Shown piece after piece: positions 11,925 to 22,859 of a DNA stretch of 64,000 nt. Within the stretch, counting starts at the first letter, position 1. Each line of letters opens with the position of its first letter. The DNA lies in NCBI GenBank assembly GCA_024449915.1, contig JAMZAV010000774.1, positions 310,001-374,000 on the forward strand, written 5' to 3'. The DNA comes from Sweltsa coloradensis. Lineage: Eukaryota; Arthropoda; Insecta; Plecoptera; Chloroperlidae. The position numbers were made by a program, and so were the translations under genes. The notes under the pieces were generated by a model that was not told where the DNA came from, made no database searches, and was given only the letters and a program-made list of their open reading frames with translations.

Positions 11925-12175
11925 TGTCCAGTGTTACGTCTTCAGTCTCTACGGCCCCGGGTTCGAACCCCGGCCGGGTCACAGTCGCGTCGTGAGTAGC
12001 CCCGGGTACCCGGCCAGGCTTTCACCGCTTCTGATTGGACGCTCGTGATCCCAGCCAAACTCAGGAAGTCAGAACCACTTCCGACTCACGCACGGAAATT
12101 ATCGAGACGACGTCGTGATCCATGGCTCGTAACACCCTCGTAATACCGGAGAAAGATGAAAATACAACATACAAT
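11925..12175 (+). repeat. tRNA-derived SINE, plus strand
   Basis: A perfect B box, GGTTCGAACCC (11960-11970), sits in a strong T-arm-like hairpin (CCCCGG before and CCGG after). It is followed by about 190 bp of GC-richer body including ACCCGGCCAGGC and CCACTTCCGACTCACGCACG, then an A-rich end. An upstream A box is not clear. This is the longest intact-looking SINE body in the window. Confidence 0.6.
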
Positions 12176-14806
12176 CAAAAACTATTTTCCCATTTCAAGG
12201 AATTAATTAGAACTATAATGACCACAGTAAGGTCTGTACTGTTCATAATCTCTACACACGAGCGGTGGATATGAAAACGTTTTGCAATCGAATAATTCAT
12301 CGTCGTACATGGTAATCAAAATCGAATTATACTTTCTTTTAGACAGTTTCGTTTTAAATATTTAAAATTAGCGGCTTGAAGTTTAAGAAAAACTAAATTA
12401 AACAATTGCCTGAAAACATCATCCATAGTAAAAGGATTTTTAATAATTATAATTTAAAACTGAAATTCTAGTCGTGTCTTGTGAAAGGCAAATTAAATAT
12501 TTATTTGCTTTTACTTTCAAATATAACAAACTGCCATGAATACGAGTAAGTAATGAATCGGTAATCAATCCTTGAACAAAACAAACATTGGCACGTTCTC
12601 TCAATAATCTACCTACTAACTAAACAGTTGAACCAATTGGCAATACAAATCCATGGCGTCAGCTTTCACAGCTCATGAAATTAAAGTTTGAGATGAGGTA
12701 AACATGTTTCCTAGCTTGTAGCGTACACGACTAGCCCTACCCTTCGCAAGGAGACATGATGCTCGCAGCCCACAATAAGTCAACCGCGTCAGTATCACGC
12801 TGAGTACCTGGGTGTAGTGAATGTACTCGGGACTTACGTCACATCAGTCTACAAGTGTTCCGCAGGACTCACGCATTGACATCACGATCTCAAGCATCAT
12901 TCGAACATCTGGCCCGTGCATAGTAAAACATATCACTATCCACCAACAACTGTATACTTTTCTAAAATAAAACACTTATTGTAGCAAGTAGTTTTCAGGC
13001 TTTGTTTTATAATTAGGTGGTACCATGTACGTCGACAACCCCCAACCCATGATTTGTTACTACGCATGTAGTTTCTATTGTATCTTTGATTGTATACTCT
13101 ATACTCATCACGTGAATTGCTTTGTTATTTCTTGTGTGTATTTGTATTGTTTAAAAATAATTTTATAGGCATTGTGTGTTTTATTGTACGCGTATAGAAT
13201 AATAAACAACACAATGAAATTCAAGATTTTGTTGTCTTTGACTTAATCTTTTCCTATTGACTTGCATCCTTCAATAACAAATTTTATTAATATTTCGGAA
13301 TTAGATTGTGATTTTGTTTGTACTGTACTATACTTTACTTTAGAACCACTTGTTCTGTACACATTTGACAAGAAACCTAAATATAAAATCTAAAAAACAA
13401 TATTTTCTAAGTTATCCTGATTGATTCTCTAAGCATGTCTATCCTATGATGCCCAACCCCAACCGGGTCCCTCACATTCTGGAATTGATTGTGGATTATC
13501 CATGGATGTTTCAAATTTCTGTTAGTCTGATTTGTGATTGAGGATTGAGGTGATACGTTGTAACTAGTACATCAACCAACAGTCGACGTTAATTTATCGA
13601 GTATCTTTATGCTGGGCATTAGTGCTATACTATAAGTAACCAAGTTGCTATAAACACAACACAAACGTTGTAGAATCAGTTTTAAGGTTATTGCTACCAA
13701 TATAATACCACTCCACATGGTGATGACCAAACTGAGCTTACGTCCTCGTAAATATACCTTACTTCAACCCACACATGCTGCACTGTACGAAATAATGTTA
13801 TTTTCGGTCATAATAAATATGTAAGAATACGTCAGGTTCGGTGGTAACTCTTTTGCAGAATAGTTGTCGCATTTGGGTATAGAAGGTTGGATGATTTTAA
13901 TGACTGAGATAAATTAGATCGATGCATTGTTCGCGTGATGATAAAACTAACGAGCAAATGTTGTCACTTAATCAAGAAAGCAGTGAACGAAATGACAAAC
14001 CTCTATCTAGATCGCGGTACTCGCGAGATCTCAGGTAATTAGCATATGTAATTACATCTATTAAAAGTCTAAATACTTTCGTGTGGGTTAGTTTTTTAAA
14101 AATCTCACTTTTCCATTATTTTCAAGAAAGTTCATTATTCCGACCTGAGCACGCATACGTTCATTACATTCCCATTACTTAGGTGTAATCACTGAGGCCA
14201 TCTCACCCGCTCGCAGACTGTAGTATTTGCGCATGTCTCAAGCTCTTTGACGTGCAAGGAATCTCTTCGCATCTGCATCAAGATGTTTGGATATATAATT
14301 GAAGTGTCAATTAGAGTTCTATTATGATGAGTCGGTTAACGAGGGTTGAACAATTAAAACCAATTGTGATGAAGGAGTTGTCTTGAGCACTGACCCCTAG
14401 TAGCACTCAACCAATAGAAAGTTATCATAAGCAGTTTGCAGGATAATATTTGACTTCGAGCGGTAAAAAAAACGCCCACGCAATCGTAGATGTTATAAAA
14501 AAGTCGAAACAGATCAACATCAGTTATTTGTTTGGATTAAATCAAAGCTTTATCATTTTATTAATACAGGTTTATTTATTATTTATTATAAGAAAGAAAC
14601 ATAATTCGATTTTGTTTGTTTACTACCCGAATTGCAGCTATGCTTGTTTTTAGAAAAACTTTCTGGTTTACACAATTAAAAACATTTGTTTTTTTATTTT
14701 AATAAACACAACTTTTGAATTTATTTATCTGTATATCTTTATCAATATTTATCTAAATACATCATGTATTTTTACAGAAGTGGATCCTTTAAAAAAAAAC
14801 ACGCAC
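12176..14806. other. No gene seen; AT-rich unique sequence
   Basis: About 2.6 kb with only short chance frames. No splice-bounded coding segment, repeat array or RNA gene is recognised. Confidence 0.5.
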
Positions 14807-14872
14807 TATGATTTATAACGTTCGATTTATCGTTTTAACAATGAAAACACGATGATAATGTTATAAATCATA
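14807..14872. repeat. 13-bp inverted repeat (hairpin)
   Basis: TATGATTTATAAC at 14807-14819 is matched by its perfect reverse complement at 14860-14872, with a 40-bp loop. It is AT-rich and could be the ends of a tiny foldback element or chance in AT-rich DNA. Confidence 0.6.
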
Positions 14873-15980
14873 CAATAAAAACGTTACCCCTCAATATTTG
14901 TCAATGTTTTAACTTTTTAGTACATTCGCTTGAAGATCGTTTCTTAACCAATTTCATGGAAGTAACTTATATAAACATGTGTCGAAACATAAGAAATAGC
15001 CATTTGACTGTTAAATTAAAATGATGGTCGTGTTTTCTCTGTCCTGTTCTACACGACAAACATGAAGATGTTTCTTTGTTGCTACGTGATTGAGAAGCTT
15101 AATTAAAAGACGACGCGAGGTATTTGAACGAGACGAGTGTATAACTCCCACACATGAGATATTGTGCGTGCGGCAACTCACGCGTGACAAGCGCTGTGCG
15201 TGGGCCTAAGATATCCACTCCTCACTCCTCATTGTCTGGGAATACCTTTAGTCACGGCGCTTTGAGGCACTGAAGCCGACATCGGGACAAGTCAGATAAT
15301 AAACACGAGATTTGTCTTGGAATTCATAAATAACATTTCTCATTGACAGTTTTTCACGGACGTTACCAATATCATGACATTCAATTGTTCATTAATTTAT
15401 GTAGGTAAGAAATCATAGTTAAATTGAATCAAAAACTTGTAAAATGAGAATAAAAATGGGAGTTTTGAAGCCTAGCTAATCTATCAACACTCCTTGCTCA
15501 AATCTCTAGATTGAGGTTTTCATAGACGAATGAAATGAGTTCCTAGCATCGGCTACAGAATAAACGCTAATTAAATGGCGGTCTTAACTAAAATAGATTT
15601 ATTTCAGACTTGTGATAATAAATTAATAATAAACTATTCAAAGCACCGTTGTTTGCCGAAGCCAACTCGGTTCTCGCCACAACCGCTTGGCCATCTTGTA
15701 CCCAGCTAATGAGTAATGAATGATCAATGATCAGTACGTGGTTTTGAGGCGAAGAATAGATGAGATATGGCGACGAGGAAACACCACACGAGTGTACGGC
15801 CTCTACTTCGGTACTTCCAAACCTAAATAATGTGATCATAGAACGTACGATCGAGTCTTAGTTTATCACACACATACTACAAACACTCAACAGTATGGCC
15901 ACTAAAACATCCTTATCACAGAACACCTATCTCTCAGAATAATCAATAAAACCCAATGTGCTTTGATTTTCAAAATTAAC
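14873..15980. other. No gene seen; one minus-strand A-box relic
   Basis: At about 15683-15705 the minus strand reads ATGGCCAAGCGGTTGTGGCG, a good tRNA A-box/D-arm head. No matching B box was found at normal spacing. The rest is unique AT-rich sequence. Confidence 0.4.
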
Positions 15981-16033
15981 TGGATGAGTGTAGCGAAAGT
16001 AGCTAAACTTTCATTTGACTTTACTGGGGAAAA
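15981..16033 (+). mobile_element. Truncated 5' end of family B element
   Basis: TGGATGAGTGTAGCGAAAGT, then TTTCATTTGACTTTACTGGG, is a diverged version of the head of the adjacent family B copy (TTGGATGAGCGTAGCG, then ATTTCACTACACTGG). It lies immediately upstream in the same orientation. Confidence 0.6.
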
Positions 16034-16047
16034 TAGTAAGGATGTTT

Positions 16048-16824
16048 TTGGATGAGCGTAGCGAGCGTAGCGAGCGAAGCGAAGATTCCATTTCACTACA
16101 CTGGAGAAAAAAATCCGGAATGTTTTTTTTTTCTTTTTTTCTGTATTTTTGTGTTTGTCAGCACGATTCCGGCTAAACCAATACTCCATTTGCGATGAAA
16201 TTTTATGGAGGCCTTTGAAATCTTTGAACTTAGAACTGCCACGTTTTTGAGCGCAATCAAAAAATTATTTCTTATGAAAATCGCAATTTTACGATTTTTT
16301 TCGATTTTTTGAAAATTTATTTTACTTATAACACCTACATGCTTTATCCGATTTTAATGATTTTTTCACAGAACCTTAATTTTATGAATTAAAATATCCG
16401 TGTGAAATTTGAGCGCAATCGAAAAATTATTTTTCATGAAAATATAAATTTTGTGGGTTCTTTCTTTTTTAAAACAATTGTTTTTCTTATAACACAACTA
16501 CATGCTTTATCCTATTGTAATAATTTTTTCACAGAACCTTAATTTTAGGAATTTATATATTCGTGTGAAATTTGAGCGCAATCGAATAATTATTTCTCAT
16601 GAAAATCCCAATTTTTGATTTTTTCTTTTTAAAAATTAGTACGATTAATTAAAAAAAATTAAAATCTAAGTTTATTTTTTATTTTATTTTATTTTATTTA
16701 AAAAAAAAACTTCAACTTAGTAATAATTTTTTACAGAACAACAGAAAATCCGCATAACACATGGCAGCTCAATGCACCAATTACGCTCATCCAACAACGC
16801 GGCGGGACTTAAGCGTTTTCCTAG
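16048..16824 (+). mobile_element. Family B TIR element (MITE-like), copy 1
   Basis: It starts TTGGATGAGCGTAGCG. Near its end is TTACGCTCATCCAA, the inverted match (13 bp or so). Homology with the second copy continues about 30 bp beyond that, to CTTAAGCGTTTTCCTAG, so the true end may be 16824. It contains a ~162-bp internal tandem repeat beginning GAGCGCAATC at 16249, 16411 and 16574, and a (TTTTA)n stretch near 16675-16699. No ORF, so non-autonomous. Confidence 0.8.
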
Positions 16825-19446
16825 TTTTAGTATATTTGTTAAGCTCTCTTCTGATCAAACGGCTATTCAGAACCTGATGAAATTTTCACGGAAGCTACAA
16901 TCTGAATTTAGATATGCTACGTTTTTTTTCATACTATCGAGCAAATATTTGTAATGAAAATCACTTCATTTTTTTCAAGTATGTATGCTAAGAGTGAGAT
17001 AGTCCAAATACTCTCATGCATGAACGCTACTTTAAAAAAGTTCGCGAAGCGGCCTAGTTAAAATCAACAAAACATTAGTTTTAGAAGTTACAGGTAATTG
17101 CGAACGTAAATCTTTGCCTCGTTGTTACGGCTTATTTAAGTTTGATGTGAAATGTTACGATTATTTCCCGAGTGGAAGAGTAAATAACAGAACATTATCA
17201 GAATCTGCTGACTGTGTTTACTGTATCGGGAACACGTTTGCAATTCTCTGTTATTTCACAGTCAGCGATTCCCGGACAAACATTTATTTTGATTCGTGTA
17301 TCACACCTTGAGCTGAGAGTGGTGTTGGGAGTTGGCTATCGTAATCACGCCGATCACAAGGTAACAAGGCAAGTGTGATGATAATATTATCAACTAGGCA
17401 CTTGTCGTAACTTGTGAGGACGAGACCGGTATCGGTCGCCCCGTTCACTGTCTACCAACCGCTAGGCCATCGGCAATCCTGACTGAAAGTTTTTACCAGC
17501 TGTTTCTTTATTTGTTAATGCATATGCTAGGGTGAGTCCTCTGAAACAAACCTTGGAGATTTCCTTCAGAACTACCTAATTATAGTCACCCTAAGTAGGC
17601 CTACCTATAGATAGTCATCTAGAGGGCTACATCGAGTAAAACTGACGTGTACTCTACAGATGGCATTCTATTCCTTCAAATATGTTTTAACAGCAAATAT
17701 ATGGACTACATTTTTAAAAATTAAACAACATAACTAGGGAGAAGTCCCGTTTAATCGAGGCATCATATGTGTGAAGCCAATTTAAATTTATAATAAAAAA
17801 AATGCTTTGATTGTGAGTGCTCCATGAATAAATAAAAAACAATTTGAGTAAGTGTTAATACACATACATATAAAGGCATACGGTCGTTTGTCGTTGGCTG
17901 ACGGCGATAGATTTAACACCAGCAATAATTACAAAAAGCAATTAAAAAGTAAAACCCTGCTTTCCGACAAGCTATAAAATTAATCCAAAAAGTACATAGA
18001 TGGCTAACTTTTTTCTAAATTAGTACTATTCCAATTATGCTCACACCAATTAAATTAATTCAATTCAAAACAATGCAATTAAATTTCCTCCTATTTGTTA
18101 TGAAATGAAACAGTGGCATTAAAACACGAGAAGAGTATGACTCGGTAAATGTGTTAATGGGACGAGACGTGACAAAACGACGCTTTGACGGCTTAGCGGG
18201 GGAGGGGAGGGGGGGGGATTACGTCACCCCCACTCTCACACTCTCGGGTGACGAATGATGTGACAAGTGACATGTTAACCGAAACGTCACCTTTACCTCC
18301 CCTTGAATATTATGTTTAATTCATCATAAAATCTCCATCAGTCGTTGAGAGTCACGTGATCAAAGCTTCGTGCTCAATTCTTTGCAAGAGGTGACCTGTT
18401 AGACACCAGCAAAACTAGTATTCCTTCCTAATTAGACTAATCTTTGCCGATGATTTCATTGGGTTCATTTTATTAATCTTACACAATACCAGGACAACAA
18501 TTAGTTTACACGAGAGTCCTTGACGTAAGTTGGGTCGTTATTTGCAATTATTGACTAGAACTTGAACTATAAAATAGTTTTTATGTGAATGTACTAGAAC
18601 CAGTACAAGAAGTAATCATGGTAATGCATGTACGCCTTGGGCCGAATAGCTCTGCGTTGCCCCCAGACAGGTAAACAGATCAATTCAGTGCTGCTTTGAA
18701 GCGAATGTGTATTTTAGCTACAGCTTTGTATTTGTTTAACAAATTAATTATTTTCCGGGATGTTTATTCCACATCGAATGTGATTCTATTGTAAATAATC
18801 ATAATCATGTTATGGTAATTGGATGTCCTCCAAAATATTCGTCTACGTGTATAAGCTTTCTGTGAAAGTGACAGCCCTCTTTATGGGCTATATCTTGGTA
18901 ACATATGTGCGTAGTTTGTGTTCATTCATGTCCCACGACCACATTCTACGCCTATTCTAGCTACGCACTGGCTACGCGCTAGCTACACACACATACGTAA
19001 AGCATCTCTTGGTTGCAAGTCCATCTCATCTCCGTGCAACATTAACATAATCTCAGAGTCGCTCACATACTCAACCACTTACTATTCACAGTATCGAGAA
19101 GCAGGTGCGAAGCAGGTGCGCAAGTTTTTTATTCTTGAAAACGTTCGTAAAGTTTCGTCAATTAGTTTAAGTTTTTATGTTGGCAGGTGTGCTGTGCTGC
19201 ATTGTGCTGATGTTTTTGTTTCGTAAAATGTGGTGGCAGACATGCATCTCGTGTTACGTTCGAGATTTAGAACCTTGATTATAATTTTATGCAGCATAGA
19301 AGCTTCTTTTTGCTTGTCTCTTAGTAAGACTATATACACGCTTTCTGGGCATTTTACTTTTCACATTTTTTTCACATTGTGTGCTGTTTTTACACTTCGC
19401 ATCACGAATGTCCCCACAGACTTTCTCGGGCAAAAATTATATCTTA
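16825..19446. other. Spacer between inverted family B copies; no gene seen
   Basis: Unique AT-rich sequence with short chance frames. A SINE head lies at about 17410-17485 and a G-rich patch at about 18198-18218. Because family B copies flank it in opposite orientation, the spacer is the loop of a potential 4-kb hairpin. Confidence 0.45.
17410..17490 (-). repeat. tRNA-derived SINE relic (5' head)
   Basis: The minus strand reads GCCGATGGCCTAGCGGTTGG, a textbook acceptor plus A-box head, then an anticodon-arm-like region. A B box is not clear. It shares the GATGGCCWAGCGGTTG head with the relic at 15683-15705. Confidence 0.5.
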
Positions 19447-20010
19447 CTAGGAAAACGCTTAAGTCCCGTCGCGTTGTTGGATGAGCGTAATTGGTGCATT
19501 GAGCTGCCATGTGTTATGCGGATTTTCTGTTGTTCGCTGAAAAAATAATTTCTTTGTTGAAGATTTTTTTAAATTAAATTAAATTAAATTAAAAACTTAA
19601 TTAAATTTTTTTAATTGATCGTAATTTAAACAAAGGAAAAAATCGTAATATTGAAATTTTCATAATCTCTAAGAAATAATTATTCGATTGCGCACAAATT
19701 TAACACGAATATATGAATTCATAAAATTAAGGTTCTGTGAAAAAATCATTATAATCGGATAAAGCTTGTAGGTGTTAAGTCGAAGAAATTTTAAAACAAA
19801 TCGAAAAAAATCGTAAACTTGCGATTTTCATGAGAAATAATTTTCGATTGCGCTCAAAAACGTGTCAGTTCTTAGTTCAGAGATTTCGAAGGCCTCCATA
19901 AAATTTCATCGCAATCGGAGTATCGGTTTAGCCAAAAATACAGAAAGAAAAAAAACATCGGATTTTTTTCTCCAGTGTAGTGAAATGGAATCTTCGCTTC
20001 GCTCATCCAA
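19447..20010 (-). mobile_element. Family B TIR element (MITE-like), copy 2
   Basis: It is in reverse orientation to copy 1 and homologous along its length: the CTAGGAAAACGCTTAAGTCC end at 19447, the TTGGATGAGCGTAATTGGTG terminus at 19477, GAGCTGCCATGTGTTATGCG, the TGCGCTCA units, GGCCTCCATAAAATTTCATC, and the CTTCGCTTCGCTCATCCAA terminus at 20010. It is about 210 bp shorter than copy 1, partly because it has one fewer internal ~162-bp repeat. No ORF. Confidence 0.8.
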
Positions 20011-20658
20011 TGATACATAAGGTACACATCGATTTTGATATTTCTGTGGACTGTTTTAAATGAATACAAATGAAACTGATTGCAACTTGCAAGTATACCT
20101 ATAATGTAATGTTTTTGCCAAACTATCTTTCAGTCTCTTCAACCGCCGTTATGAAAACATATTTGGCTTGAAACAGACATAGTAAAGTTCTAGTCTGTTG
20201 TAGGCCACATTTGTTTTTCAAGTCTCATTCAAGCCACATTCGTTTACTTTACGGTAATTGACGCAGTAAAATAGTTTGGCAAATACATAACGGCCAATTT
20301 ATCACTTATGTCGACCATCTGATAGAGCTAGACCCTTGATTTACTGACGGTCGATGGTGTACATGACTATCCGTGCCCCCCCCCCCCCTACCCGGCTACT
20401 GTAAACGCAGCGTCCCGACGCCGGCCCCGCGTAGTGAGGTCCAGCAGAGAGGAGGGTAGCATCGGAAGCTCGGACACAACACGACGTAGCTAGGCCGGAC
20501 ACCCGGAGAACTTTCCTGCTACTCTAATGAGAATGTTTTTCAAAGAGTCCAGCTGTTTTCGAAACATTGTGCGGAGAAAAAGACAAGTTGTTTCTTTCCT
20601 TCTTTCTTTCTTTGCCAGTTTGTTTGGTCGTTTGGGGAGCGTGAACCGTCCAGACGGT
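20011..20658. other. No gene seen
   Basis: Unique sequence with a C run at about 20378-20388 and a GC-richer patch (20400-20470). A 109-codon plus frame (20527-20856) runs into the 36-bp array. Its N-terminal half has no recognisable motif. Confidence 0.4.
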
Positions 20659-20843
20659 GTATCTGTGCGGAGGCGTCGCGACGCTTTAGAGAGAGTATCT
20701 GTGCGGAGGCGTCGCGACGCTTTAGAGAGAGTATCTGTGCGGAGGCGTCGCGACGCTTTAGGAGAGAGTATCTATGGGAGGCGTCGCGACGCTTTAGAGA
20801 GAGTATCTGTGTGGAGGCGTCGCGACGCTTTAGAGAGAGAGAG
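20659..20843. repeat. 36-bp minisatellite, five units, palindromic core
   Basis: Units of GTATCTGTGCGGAGGCGTCG plus CGACGCTTTAGAGAGA start at 20659, 20695, 20731, 20768 and 20803. Each has the perfect 12-bp palindrome GCGTCGCGACGC. Because 36 is divisible by 3, the array is open on both strands (plus SVRRRRDALER repeats; minus KRRDASAQILSL repeats). One extra base before unit 4 is compensated by a lost base inside it, so the plus frame survives. I favour non-coding minisatellite. Confidence 0.9.
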
Positions 20844-22077
20844 TCAATCAACCTAAGGTAACGAAACAGATCTGAAGACCATGGCAACTTTTGTTTTCTG
20901 TTACAACTTTAATTTATTCGCGGTCGTAATCTTGTTCCTTTTGATCTTCGCAAAGAAATACCAAACGTTTCCGTTGTTCTGATGGTTTCTGCTCCAGACA
21001 ACAAAGTCAAAGCTGAAGTGAAGTCAAAGCTGAAAGTAATTACTGTGTTTGGATAACAACAAGAGTTTAATTTAAAAGTTGGAAGGTATAAAAAGTCAAC
21101 TTTATTTATAAGTCGCAGTTTGATTACTTATTCCGCTTCGTTTTTATCAAAACCTTAGTTTTTCTCCCTCAAATGATTGGTTCGTTCACCCCTACGCTAT
21201 CACACCCTTCCAGTGACACCCACGCTTCACACCCACCTTGTGCAGCGCACGTACTTTGTTGGCTCCGGGAGCGACTGTTACGTTGAATTATCTCCTGCAT
21301 TTCCGTAGTCAACTCTACTAATGTAAACTGTCACTCATAATATGAACGTTTACTACCGACACTTAATACAAATTACAAAGTAAATAACTAGGAACGTACA
21401 ATAAAAAAGAAAGAGTTCATTAAGTTATAGACCTCGTTTAAACGACTGAAAGCTGTTCTTGACACGAATCAAAAGGACGGTCGTGGGTTCGAATGGATTT
21501 CAACATCAGCCCACTGGAACTATAATGTAAACCTAAAACTGTCAAACACTGCGTAATTGAAATATAACTGTATCTTATGTAGTCCCTCATCAACTGATTG
21601 ACTAAAATTGAACCTGCAATAGGTCGTAGGCCTCCTATCTTGTAATGCACTTTGCACGGAGCTTTAGTATTCGATAACATATAGTCGGCGATGTGTAGGT
21701 TCAATTCTCGACACTGGTGGCCTGACTTCAGGTTTATTGCTACAGTTTCCAAAGTCATGTAGCAAATGGATGCTGGTTTGAGTCCTGCATGGCCTGAACA
21801 ACCTTTGTCACTTTCGTTATAAATATCAACACAGTCTATTCTTTTAAAGAGTAGGAAAGGAATACTTAATTTAAGAGGGTACACATCAGTGTGACCCACT
21901 TCAGGTGACTAGCTAATGGTAGCTGTGGTGGGTATAATAGCTTTTCCATGAACATAAACATGTAAAATAAACATACATAAAGACTTGTGTAGCACTCACG
22001 CTGTTTGATACAGTAAAAAGAACCGCGACATAAAAGCGAAACTGATATCTGTGTTGTCTCGGAGTTAGTTGTGTGGT
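20844..22077. other. No gene seen; two B-box-like sites
   Basis: Plus-strand B-box-like sites GGGTTCGAATGG (21485-21496) and GGTTCAATTCTC (21698-21709) indicate SINE debris. A 153-codon minus frame (21438-21899) overlaps both and has no recognisable domain. It is probably chance. Confidence 0.45.
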
Positions 22078-22110
22078 TGGGCCGAGAACAGAGCCCTGAG
22101 GGACGCCCAT
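22078..22110 (-). pseudogene. Non-LTR retrotransposon reverse-transcriptase fragment
   Basis: The minus strand encodes MGVPQGSVLGP. GVPQGSVLGP is the hallmark motif of the reverse-transcriptase fingers/palm region in LINE-type (Jockey/CR1/RTE-like) elements. The usual continuation (LLFxxYxNDL) is absent and the following residues (TTQLTPRQ) do not fit, so only about a dozen codons survive. It is a dead relic. A ten-residue exact match is unlikely by chance, but the fragment is very short. Confidence 0.6.
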
Positions 22111-22673
22111 ACTAGGTCATAATGTCTCCACTCCTCCACTCCAGTTGAACGACCCGGCCCGCGTGGAGGTGGCGCGGCTGGCTTGCTTATATGACTGAGG
22201 AACCAAGCCAACCATTGAGTTGTTGTTTTTGTATATTTTTCCTATGACGAAATCTACAAGTGACTATAGTGACTTCAAAATTAATGTTGAGAAGCGCGCT
22301 TTAAAAATTCATAAGCTACTTTGTTAAAACGTTTTTTTAAATAAGTGAGTTTGCTGAATGTTCAGCAATTTTAAGTTGTCTGAATCAAGAGACGTTTTAA
22401 ACGTTTGTACATGTTCATAACTGCCATATTTTAGCTACTATTTGCTTTGAAGCTGGAATTGAGTACAGTGAGAGGGACTGAGAGCATTGCAAAGCTTTGA
22501 TATTTCTCATGCGAGCAATATTTGTAAATAAATGAAATCATTTACTCGAGATAAATAAACAAGTAAACACAAACAGTTCACAGTTCAGGGGCAGTTAAGT
22601 ATTCGTAAGCTTTTTATTAAACTAACACCATGCGTTTTACGGCGAGTGATACATGTTGACGTGATTGTGACTG
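22111..22673. other. No gene seen
   Basis: A GC-rich patch (22140-22200) lies next to the RT relic and may belong to the same dead element. The rest is AT-rich unique sequence. Confidence 0.4.
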
Positions 22674-22859
22674 GTGACTCAGTCGGGAGCCTAGTCTTAC
22701 ATATCACGGTCCTGGGTTCGACTCCCGGTGCCCTCAGTCAATCACAGTCAGGATATTGTCTCAAAGCACTCAGTCGGGAGCCTAGTCTTACATATCACGG
22801 TCCTGGGTTCGACTCCCGGTGCCCTCAGTCAATCACAGTCAGGATATTGATCTCAAAGC
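22674..22859 (+). repeat. Tandemly doubled tRNA-derived SINE head
   Basis: A 91-bp unit starting ACTCAGTCGGGAGCCTAGTC occurs at 22677 and 22768 with near identity. Each has an A-box-like GACTCAGTCGG and a perfect B box GGTTCGACTCC inside a GGTCCTGGG...CCCGG T-arm. The acceptor arms do not pair. The second unit lacks the first few bases of the tRNA 5' end. A dimeric tRNA-like SINE or a local duplication both fit. Confidence 0.75.

Noticed and set aside
20527..20856. Arg-rich repeat protein (109 codons)
   Set aside because: The opposite strand is equally open because the 36-bp period is divisible by three. The N-terminal part has no motif.
21438..21899. 153-codon minus ORF
   Set aside because: It overlaps two SINE B-box relics on the other strand and has no domain; likely chance plus SINE sequence.
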